From assembly GCF_001854885.1 (NCBI RefSeq), contig NZ_MDDV01000008.1, forward strand, positions 124,001 through 188,000: DNA of 64,000 nt, read 5' to 3'. Made by a program: the position numbers and the translations under genes. Within the stretch, counting starts at the first letter, position 1, and each line of letters opens with the position of its first letter. This DNA comes from Ensifer sp. LCM 4579 (lineage in GTDB: Bacteria > Pseudomonadota > Alphaproteobacteria > Rhizobiales > Rhizobiaceae). Shown here one piece after another: positions 53,358 through 60,572 of this stretch. A model generated the notes under the pieces. The model made no database searches. It was not told where the DNA came from and worked only from the letters and a program-made list of their open reading frames with translations.

Positions 53358-54263
53358 TCATACCTTCTCGACTTCCGGTCGTCCGAGAATACCGGACGGC
53401 TTGAAGATCAGGACGATCGCGAGGATCGAGAAGGTCGCGACGTCCTTGTAGTCGATGGTGAAATAGGCCGACCACAGCGCCTCGATGAGGCCTATCAGCA
53501 GTCCGCCCAGGACGGCGCCCGGCAGCGAGCCGATGCCACCGAGAACGGCGGCCGTGAAGGCCTTGACGCCCGGAACGAAGCCATCCGTGAAGACGACGAC
53601 GCCATAATACATGAGGTACATCGTACCGGCGACCGCAGCGAGCGCCGCACCCATGATGAACGTCACGGAAATGGTACGGTCGACGTCGACGCCAAGCAGC
53701 GCCGCCATCTTCCGGTCCTGCTCCGTGGCGCGTTGCGCGCGACCGAGCGGCGTGCGGTTGACGATGTACCAGAAGACGGACAGAAGAACCGCGGTGATGA
53801 TGACGATAATGATCTGCTTCAGCGAAACCGTGATGCCGAACACATTGTAGACCGAAGAGACGAGCGGCGGAATTGGCTTGTTGCGCGGGCCCTGCGTCAC
53901 CTGGATGAAGTTCGACAGGACGATCGACATGCCGATCGCCGTGATCAGCGGCGCCAGCCGGAAGGATCCACGCAGCGGACGATAGGCCACCCGCTCAATG
54001 GTCCAGTTCCAAAGCGCCGCCGTAAGCATACCGACGATCATCATCAGCAGCAGCGCCAGGACAACCGGCACACCTGCGAAGAAAGACGTGAGCAGCAGGA
54101 AAATAATCAGCGCGGTGAAGCCGCCAAGCATGAATATATCGCCATGGGCGAAGTTAATCATGCCGATGATACCGTAGACCATGGTATAACCAATCGCAAT
54201 CATACCATAGATAGACCCAAGCGTCAGCCCGTTGACGAGCTGCTGGACGAAGTACTCCATCAA
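53358..54263 (-). CDS. livH: Branched-chain amino acid ABC transporter permease LivH
   Basis: The 301-residue protein has eight helices with the LivH landmarks [65 protein letters not shown] and [22 protein letters not shown]. It is the first gene of the liv operon and 4 bp from livM. Confidence 0.95.
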   Translation of the reverse strand: MMEYFVQQLVNGLTLGSIYGMIAIGYTMVYGIIGMINFAHGDIFMLGGFTALIIFLLLTSFFAGVPVVLALLLMMIVGMLTAALWNWTIERVAYRPLRGSFRLAPLITAIGMSIVLSNFIQVTQGPRNKPIPPLVSSVYNVFGITVSLKQIIIVIITAVLLSVFWYIVNRTPLGRAQRATEQDRKMAALLGVDVDRTISVTFIMGAALAAVAGTMYLMYYGVVVFTDGFVPGVKAFTAAVLGGIGSLPGAVLGGLLIGLIEALWSAYFTIDYKDVATFSILAIVLIFKPSGILGRPEVEKV

Positions 54264-54637
54264 TCTTCCCCTGGACCAGATCCCGAAAGTCCGGCCTCTT
54301 GTTATTAGTTATCACTCATGAGCATGCTCTGCGGCGATTTCATACCTCTTTCGATCGAAAATGAAAGCCAAAAATCGCGCGAATTGAGGATTCTTCCGCG
54401 AAAAAATCAATTCGGCGCCCCTTTTGCCAGCCAAAAATCAAAAAAGATGCAGCATTCGCTTGCGACTTCATCATCCTGCCCGCGAAATTGGCGCGTGAGC
54501 CTCCACGGATGCGGGCAAACGGCCGTTCTTGATTACCGATCTTTACACGAACTTCACGCGTCTGAAAGATAGAAGCGGCGGAAAAATGCCGCCCGGATCT
54601 GACGCCAGACGGCAGGACAAGCAGGAATGGAACGAGA
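54264..54637. other. Divergent promoter region of livHMGF and cysQ
   Basis: About 374 bp without a gene. It contains the perfect 10-bp palindrome GAGCATGCTC (54320-54329), 57 bp before the livH start, which may be an operator, and an AT-rich stretch 54355-54450. No ribosomal or tRNA sequence was seen. Confidence 0.5.
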
Positions 54638-55417
54638 ATGCTCCCCATATTGGAAAGATCGGCGATGGCCGCCGGACAGGCGATCCTGGAAGTTTATGAT
54701 TCCGGCCCTGCGATCACTTACAAGGCCGACACCTCACCCGTGACCGACGCAGACCACCGCGCCGAGCGCATCATCCTTGCCGAGCTCGCCGCGGCCTTCC
54801 CCGATATCCCGGTGATTGCCGAAGAATCGGTCGCTGCGGGAAATGTTCCCGACATAGCCGGGCAGCGCTTCTTTCTCGTCGATCCGCTGGACGGTACGAA
54901 GGAATTCGTCGATCGCGATGACCATTTCACAGTCAATATCGGTCTCATCGAAAACGGTGAGCCGGTCGCCGGCGTCGTCTATGCGCCAGCGCTTGGCGTC
55001 ATCTATGCGGCGAAGGACGGACAGGCGAGAAAAGCAATGGTCGCGGATGGTCGAATCGCCGGGGGCTGGAGCCGGATCGGCTGCCGGCAAATCCCGGAGC
55101 GACCGGTCGCAGTGGCGAGCCGACGGCACAGCAGTGCCGAGACCATTGCCTATCTCGCGGAGCAGGGCATCACCGACTGCGAGGCGATCGGCTCGTCGCT
55201 GAAATTTTGCCTGCTGGCCGAAGGCCGGGCCGATCTCTATCCGCGCTTCAGCCGCACCATGGAGTGGGACACCGCCGCAGGCGACGCGGTCCTGAGGGCC
55301 GCGGGCGGTGAAACGCTGACCATGGAAGGCCAGCCGCTCGCCTACGGCAAACGCGACCAACCAAACGACGGCGACTTCGCCAACCCATGGTTCATCGCGC
55401 GCGCGCGGCGGCTTTAG
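54638..55417 (+). CDS. cysQ: 3'(2'),5'-bisphosphate nucleotidase CysQ
   Basis: The 259-residue inositol-monophosphatase-fold protein has the metal-binding motifs VIAEESV, FFLVDPLDGTKEFV and TMEWDTAAGDAVLR. CysQ removes the 3' phosphate from PAP/PAPS formed in sulfate assimilation. It stands alone, followed by a RIME-like repeat. Confidence 0.9.
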   Translation: MLPILERSAMAAGQAILEVYDSGPAITYKADTSPVTDADHRAERIILAELAAAFPDIPVIAEESVAAGNVPDIAGQRFFLVDPLDGTKEFVDRDDHFTVNIGLIENGEPVAGVVYAPALGVIYAAKDGQARKAMVADGRIAGGWSRIGCRQIPERPVAVASRRHSSAETIAYLAEQGITDCEAIGSSLKFCLLAEGRADLYPRFSRTMEWDTAAGDAVLRAAGGETLTMEGQPLAYGKRDQPNDGDFANPWFIARARRL

Positions 55418-55437
55418 CGCATCGGCCGCGCATCCCG

Positions 55438-55531
55438 CTGCATGTCTCCTTTGATCGACCTTGTTTCAAGGACATGCAGCAATTCAAAGTGCTACGCGAC
55501 CTTTGCGCGTCTAACAAGACGCGGCGCTGTA
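55438..55531 (+). repeat. RIME-like mosaic repeat, copy E
   Basis: CTGCATGTC and GACATGCAG form the outer palindrome (55438-55479), followed by the shared module CGACCTTTGCGCGTCT and GACGCGGCGCTGTA. It lies downstream of cysQ and upstream of the convergent response regulator gene. Confidence 0.65.
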
Positions 55532-55563
55532 AAGGACGCGCGGCACTACAGGACAATCGAAAG

Positions 55564-55950
55564 TCAGGGCGAGCGCGGTCGCAGTCCAGCTGCAATGAGG
55601 CTTGAGAGGGACCCTTCGGTAAAGGGTTTTTCGATCCGGGGAACGTCACGCAGATGGCTGGGCAAGGGCAATATCTCGCCGCAGCCGCTGGCGAAGCCGA
55701 TTTTGATCCCCCGCGCAACGAGCGCTTCGGCAACCGTGAAACTCGTCTCGTCGCCGAGCCTGATATCGACGATGGCGAAATCGATCGGGTACTCGGTTGC
55801 GATTTCCATCGCTCTTTCTGCTGTCGTCGCGGTGTAAACGTGAGTGACGCCCAGCGCAGCGAGCATTTCCTCCATGTCCATGGCGATCAGAAAATTGTCC
55901 TCGAGGACAAGAACCGACTGGATCTTCGTCACATTCTCACCGCCTGTCAT
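55564..55950 (-). CDS. Single-domain response regulator (receiver only)
   Basis: The 128-residue protein is a receiver domain alone: acidic residues in VLVLEDNFLIAMDMEEML, phospho-acceptor aspartate in FAIVDIRLGDET, and lysine in IEKPFTEGSL. The stretch IGFASGCGEILP stands where FAT GUY receivers have their motif. Such proteins often pass phosphate in HWE-kinase networks. A GTG start at 55932 with a better ribosome site (GGTGAGA) is also plausible. No partner kinase is adjacent. Confidence 0.82.
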   Translation of the reverse strand: MTGGENVTKIQSVLVLEDNFLIAMDMEEMLAALGVTHVYTATTAERAMEIATEYPIDFAIVDIRLGDETSFTVAEALVARGIKIGFASGCGEILPLPSHLRDVPRIEKPFTEGSLSSLIAAGLRPRSP

Positions 55951-56050
55951 CGACGTAATGTTCCTCGATTTTGGCTTCCGGAACTGAAGCCGGCCAGCGA
56001 AGCTAGTGTGAATACCGGGCTTCGGCATTTAAAAAAGACATACCGCCCCG

Positions 56051-56803
56051 TCAGATCAGCGGCCGTTTCGATTCGCCGAGCCCTTGCCAACCGGCAAGCC
56101 GAAGCAACCCCCGGACATCGCGAACTTCACAGCTCCTGTCCGCCCAACGGATGAGGTCGCGGCCGGCAAGCTTCCGCAGGGTCTTGTTGGTATGAACGAT
56201 CGAAAGACCGAGCGTATCGGCAACATGCTGCTGCGTCAGCGGAAGGGCATTGCGGCCGCCTCGGAAGAGCTGCAGCGTCTCCGCGCGCTGATAAAGAAAG
56301 GCGAGGAGATAGGCGGCCCTTTCCAGTGCGGAGCGCCGGCCGATGCTCAACAGGTTCTCGTCCAGAATGCGCTCCTCCCGGGCGGCGATCCACGTGATGT
56401 CATAGGCAAGATCCGGGTGCTGCCTATAGAGCTGTTCCAGGCCGCTCCGCTTGAACACGCAGAGCGTGACGGGCGAAAGCGCCTCGATAGAGTGCTGCAT
56501 TTCACCCATCAGCGTGCCCTGCAACCCGACCATGTCTCCGGGCATGACGTAGTTCAGAATCTGTCGCCGCCCATCTTTTAGTACCTTGTAGCGAAATCCC
56601 CAGCCGGACAGCACCGTGAAGAGATGCTCGCTCCGCTCGCTTTCCGACAGGATGGTCCCCCCGCCGTCGACCGACCGTTCGCCAATCTTGAAATTCGCCA
56701 CGAAGGCAAGCTCCTCGTGCTTGAACGGACGAAAAATCTCAAGCGGGCGCAGGGGACAGGCCTCGCATGGCGTTCCCTTGCTGAACTTGTCTTCGGCTGT
56801 CAT
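56051..56803 (-). CDS. Crp/Fnr-family transcriptional regulator
   Basis: The 250-residue protein starts at 56803. It begins GTPCEACPLRPLEIF with two cysteines (13 and 16), a cyclic-nucleotide-like sensor (FTVLSGWGFRYKVLKDGRRQILNYVMPGDMVGLQG), and a helix-turn-helix (LTQQHVADTLGLSIVHTNKTLRKL). The two cysteines alone are insufficient for an Fnr cluster without a fourth ligand. It is divergent from the SDR gene (141 bp) and may control it. Ligand unknown. Confidence 0.85.
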   Translation of the reverse strand: MTAEDKFSKGTPCEACPLRPLEIFRPFKHEELAFVANFKIGERSVDGGGTILSESERSEHLFTVLSGWGFRYKVLKDGRRQILNYVMPGDMVGLQGTLMGEMQHSIEALSPVTLCVFKRSGLEQLYRQHPDLAYDITWIAAREERILDENLLSIGRRSALERAAYLLAFLYQRAETLQLFRGGRNALPLTQQHVADTLGLSIVHTNKTLRKLAGRDLIRWADRSCEVRDVRGLLRLAGWQGLGESKRPLI

Positions 56804-56944
56804 CGGATGCTCGCGGCGGCTTGGCAGGTCGCGCAGGAGCCACGTACGACAGAATTGGCGCGACGCACGGTGCCCCATCATGGACTTGCGCGCCGCCAGG
56901 CCCTATCTCTCGTCGATCGCCCGTCGCAAGCAGGATTTTGAACC

Positions 56945-57805
56945 ATGTTGTCCTATTCCGCCATCGCCAAAAACAACGTTGCCGTCGTCACCGGCGCCGC
57001 CTCCGGCATCGGGCTTGCTGCCGCTAGGCGCTTCGCAAGCATTGGCATGAAGGTTGTCATGGCCGATCTCCCGGGTGATCGTCTGCGGGCGGCCGAGGAC
57101 TCCGTGGAAGGGCTTGCCGCAGGTGCCGCCGCGGATGTCGCGGCAATCGCCACCGACGTGTCACGACCGGACGAGATCGTCGCCTTGGCACGCGCCACGC
57201 GGGAGCGCTTCGGCCATGTCCATGTGCTGATGAACAATGCCGGGATCCAGCCCGGCAGTTCGATGTTCGGTCCGCTGGAGAATTGGGAAGCCGTGATGTC
57301 CGTCAATCTCTGGGGCGTGATCAACGGCTCGCGCATTTTCGCGCCTGCCATGATTGCGCATGGAGAACCGGCACTGATCATCAATACCGGCTCGAAACAG
57401 GGTATCACCACGCCGCCCGGCGATCCCGCCTATAATATCGCGAAGGCGGGGGTGAAGGTCTTTACCGAAGCCCTCCAGCACGAGCTGCGCAATACGGAGG
57501 GCTGCAAAGTCAACGCGCATCTCCTGATCCCCGGCTTCGTCCATACGGCGCTGACGGCGCATGGCCGCACAGAGAAGCCGGCCGGCGCCTGGACGCCGGA
57601 ACAGACAGTCGATTTCATGCTCGAAAGCCTCGCCGGCGGCGATTTCTACATTCTCTGCCCCGACAACGAGGTCACCCGACCAACGGACGAGAAGCGTATC
57701 CTGTGGGCGGCCGGCGATGTCGTCGAGAACCGCCCGCCCCTTTCGCGGTGGCATCCGAACTACCAGGCATCGTTCCAGGCATTCCTTGGCGGGAAGCGGG
57801 ACTAA
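56945..57805 (+). CDS. Short-chain dehydrogenase/reductase
   Basis: The 286-residue SDR has cofactor motif TGAASGIG (residues 18-25), NNAG (97-100), and catalytic YNIAK (162-166). The longer C-terminus (QTVDFMLESLAGGDFYILCPDNE) is typical of SDRs acting on larger substrates. It is followed by a RIME-like repeat and the dioxygenase-hydrolase fusion gene in the same direction. Substrate unknown. Confidence 0.85.
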   Translation: MLSYSAIAKNNVAVVTGAASGIGLAAARRFASIGMKVVMADLPGDRLRAAEDSVEGLAAGAAADVAAIATDVSRPDEIVALARATRERFGHVHVLMNNAGIQPGSSMFGPLENWEAVMSVNLWGVINGSRIFAPAMIAHGEPALIINTGSKQGITTPPGDPAYNIAKAGVKVFTEALQHELRNTEGCKVNAHLLIPGFVHTALTAHGRTEKPAGAWTPEQTVDFMLESLAGGDFYILCPDNEVTRPTDEKRILWAAGDVVENRPPLSRWHPNYQASFQAFLGGKRD

Positions 57806-57906
57806 CGCATCGGCCCGAAAATCGTACCCGATTTTCGGAAAGCTCGATGCGCAGATTCAAGAGTTACAGCGACCTTTGCGCGTCTGAAAAGACGCGCGGC
57901 GCTGTA
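57804..57906 (+). repeat. RIME-like mosaic repeat, copy F
   Basis: Left palindrome GCATCGGCCCGAAAATCG paired with CGATTTTCGG...CGATGCG, then the module TTTGCGCGTCTGAAAAGACG and CGGCGCTGTA. It overlaps the SDR stop codon and ends 28 bp before the next start. Confidence 0.7.
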
Positions 57907-57933
57907 AATGGCATTCGCGGAAGGGAAGAAATC

Positions 57934-59493
57934 GTGACCAGCGGCATTCACCATGTCACCCTGATCAGCCGCCGCGTTCAGGCGAATATCGATTTCTACT
58001 TGGGGTTTCTCGGCCTTCACCTCGTCAAGCGGACCGGCGGCTTCGAGGACCCCAACCAATTGCACCTCTTCTATGGTGACGCTTCGGGTTCGCCCGGATC
58101 GCTCGTCACCTTCCTGATCTGGGAGGACGGCTCGCCGGGGCGCGTCGGCCATGGGCAGCCGAGCGAGATCGCCTTCGCCATTCCGCCGGCGAGCATCGGC
58201 TTCTGGTTAACCCGCGCCCTGCAGTTGAACATCCAGACAACCGGGCCGGCGCAGGAATTCGGCGAACCGGTGCTCAGGCTCAAGGATCCGGACGGCATCA
58301 TCGTCAAACTGGTCGGAACGGACGCGCTGTCCGAACCGGCGCCCTGGGCAAGCCGCGACATCCCCGAAACCGACTCGATCAGGCGATTACGGGGCGCAAC
58401 CGTGCTCACGGAAAGACCGAAGGAGACGGCGCATTTCCTCCGCAGCCACTTCGGTTATCGCGAGACAGCCGCAACGGATGCGATCCGCCGCCTCACCTCG
58501 CCGTCCGGCGACGTCATCGATGTGCGCGACGCGACCGGTTTCTGGACGGCCGCGCCCGGCACAGGCACCATCGACCATATCGCCTTCCGCGCGCCGGACG
58601 AGACAACGGTGCTTGCCGTCAGGGCGGATCTCGAACAGGAACACGCCGGCGCGACCAACGCGCATGACCGGAAGTACTTCTTTTCCCTTTATGTGCGCGA
58701 ACCGGGAGGCTCGCTCTGCGAGCTTGCGACCGACGGACCCGGCTTTGCCATCGACGAGCCGCCGGACGCGCTCGGTACCGAACTCTTCCTGCCGCCGCAT
58801 CTCGCCGGCAGCAATGCCGCCGCCACGCTCGTGCGGCTGCCGCAATTCGCGCTGCCGGGCGAACCGCGTCTGACGCGCCGCGCCCTGCCCTTCGTCCATC
58901 GCTTCTACCACCCGGACGAGACGAGCGACCGCACCTTCGTACTGCTCCACGGCAGCGGCGGCAACGAGACGGACATGCTCCCCTTCGGCCACCAGATCGA
59001 TCCGCAGGCCACGCTCCTCGGCGTGCGCGGCCGCAGCACCGAAGAGGGCTTTCCCCGCTGGTTCCGGCGCCTCACGATGACGAGTTTCGACCAGCAGGAT
59101 ATCCGCTCGGAGGCCGAGGCCTTCGTCGCCTTCCTGGACGGGGCGCGCGACGGCTACGGGCTCGACCTTCGCAATGTGATCTTCATCGGCTATTCCAACG
59201 GCGCCAATCTGCTGGCGGCGGTGATGCTGCTTCATCCCGGCGTGATCCGCCACGCCGTGCTGATGCGGGCGATGTCGGCTCTCGAAGTGCCACCGATACC
59301 CGATCTCTCCGCAACGAATGTCCTGATGCTGACCGGCAGGGACGACCCCTACGGCAAGCATGCGCCTGCCTTGAAGCGCATCCTCGCCGACACCGGCGCA
59401 AATCTCGAAGCGCTGGACATAGACACGCACCACGGTATCGGCGATGACGATATCGAGGCCATCCGCCGCTGGCTCGCGGAGAATGGTATATAG
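57934..59493 (+). CDS. Ring-cleaving dioxygenase (MhqO-like) fused to esterase (MhqD-like)
   Basis: The 519-residue protein starts with GTG at 57934 after GGAAGGGAAG. Residues 1-285 are two VOC modules of a ring-cleaving dioxygenase: metal ligands in GIHHVTLISR, TIDHIAFRA and GSLCELATDGPG. Residues 320-519 are an alpha/beta hydrolase with LLHGSGGNETDML, nucleophile FIGYSNGAN and acid/histidine in GRDDPYG and DIDTHHGIG. In Bacillus these activities are separate genes, mhqO and mhqD, for quinone/hydroquinone detoxification. The downstream convergent FMN reductase completes the same theme. Confidence 0.82.
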   Translation: MTSGIHHVTLISRRVQANIDFYLGFLGLHLVKRTGGFEDPNQLHLFYGDASGSPGSLVTFLIWEDGSPGRVGHGQPSEIAFAIPPASIGFWLTRALQLNIQTTGPAQEFGEPVLRLKDPDGIIVKLVGTDALSEPAPWASRDIPETDSIRRLRGATVLTERPKETAHFLRSHFGYRETAATDAIRRLTSPSGDVIDVRDATGFWTAAPGTGTIDHIAFRAPDETTVLAVRADLEQEHAGATNAHDRKYFFSLYVREPGGSLCELATDGPGFAIDEPPDALGTELFLPPHLAGSNAAATLVRLPQFALPGEPRLTRRALPFVHRFYHPDETSDRTFVLLHGSGGNETDMLPFGHQIDPQATLLGVRGRSTEEGFPRWFRRLTMTSFDQQDIRSEAEAFVAFLDGARDGYGLDLRNVIFIGYSNGANLLAAVMLLHPGVIRHAVLMRAMSALEVPPIPDLSATNVLMLTGRDDPYGKHAPALKRILADTGANLEALDIDTHHGIGDDDIEAIRRWLAENGI

Positions 59494-59653
59494 CCCTTTT
59501 AGCCCGTCCGACCTTGGCCTCGCACAATCTGGCCGGAGAATGCCATCTTCTCGGTGCTGACCACCACCGGCGCACCCGGCACCGGTCTTCGACGACGTTC
59601 TGGTCGTCTGAACCAATCGGTCCGTGCCGAAAAACGAGGCTTGTAGTAACCGT

Positions 59654-60214
59654 TCACCTCGCCTTTGCCGCGGCCGCATAGTCGGCAAAGGCCCTGACGA
59701 AGCCGCGCAGACGCTCGCTTGCCTGTTCGTCGGTCAAACGGCCCTGCTCGAAGAGCGGTTCTGCCTTGGGCAGCATGAAGCGCTTGCCCGACCAGAGATC
59801 GGCACCGAGCGTTCGCATGACCGGGAGCCAGGCGTTCTGGCTAAGGATCGTGCCGAAATTGCCCGGAGACGCGCCGGCAAGCGCGAACGGCCGACCACCG
59901 AACACCTTGCGAATGTCGGCAGGCGGGCGGCTCAACCAGTCGATGGCGTTCTTGAACACGCCGGGGATCGAGTTGTTGTATTCCGGCGTGAAAAGGATCA
60001 CCCCGTCCGCCGCCATGACCTTCCGTTTCAGGTCCTCCGCCGCCGGCGGGACGCCGCTTTCGGCCTCGACATCGCCGTCATAGAGCGGAATGCCGTGCAA
60101 GGTTGCAGTCTCGAATGTGATGTCGTCGGGCGTGACGGACTGCGCGGCTTTCAGGAGGCCCGTATTGAACGACGCCTTCCGCAGGCTGCCCGATATGCCA
60201 AGAATCTTCGTCAT
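59654..60214 (-). CDS. NADPH-dependent FMN reductase / quinone reductase
   Basis: The 186-residue flavodoxin-like protein has the FMN phosphate loop GSLRKASFNTGLLKAA, the isoalloxazine motif PEYNNSIPGVFKNAIDWLSRP (about 80-100) and APFNFGT-like SPGNFGT. Members reduce quinones, chromate or azo dyes with NAD(P)H. It converges on the fusion gene with a 160-bp gap and probably belongs to the same quinone-handling set. Confidence 0.88.
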   Translation of the reverse strand: MTKILGISGSLRKASFNTGLLKAAQSVTPDDITFETATLHGIPLYDGDVEAESGVPPAAEDLKRKVMAADGVILFTPEYNNSIPGVFKNAIDWLSRPPADIRKVFGGRPFALAGASPGNFGTILSQNAWLPVMRTLGADLWSGKRFMLPKAEPLFEQGRLTDEQASERLRGFVRAFADYAAAAKAR

Positions 60215-60417
60215 GGACCAGCAATTTCCTCCGTTTGTGCGCCGGCAAAGTGCCGCATTTCCGTAAAAGCTAGAGGCGCAAGACGAAAAGGAAAGCCATT
60301 ATCATCGGCTCGGCCTTTCTCGGCTTCAGCCTCACGTCGCCGTCGGCCTTCGCCCATCGAGAAGACACGCGCATGGGTCTTCCCATCCCGGATAATCGAC
60401 GGCACCCAAAATCCGCA

Positions 60418-60522
60418 CTACAGCGACGCGTCGTCTTCTCAGACGCGCAAAGGTCGCCGTAGCGCTTCGAATTGCTGCATGTTGTTATCCTTAAATCGGT
60501 TACGGTTTTCGGAAACATGCAG
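60418..60522 (-). repeat. RIME-like mosaic repeat, copy G
   Basis: CTACAGCGACGCGTCG, TTCTCAGACGCGCAAAGGTCG, then CTGCATGTTGTTATCC with GGAAACATGCAG. It fills most of the gap 60215-60572 between the FMN reductase and the sensor-transporter gene; nothing else was seen there. Confidence 0.65.
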
Positions 60523-60572
60523 TAGGATATTCCGTCAAAATCGAGGGTGCTCGTACTCGGGGAGAGCGTCAG

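Noticed and set aside
55932-55966. Minus-strand GGAAC-N17-CGGT before the receiver gene
   Set aside because: The -10 box deviates (CGGT, not CGTT) and the site overlaps the start codon region.
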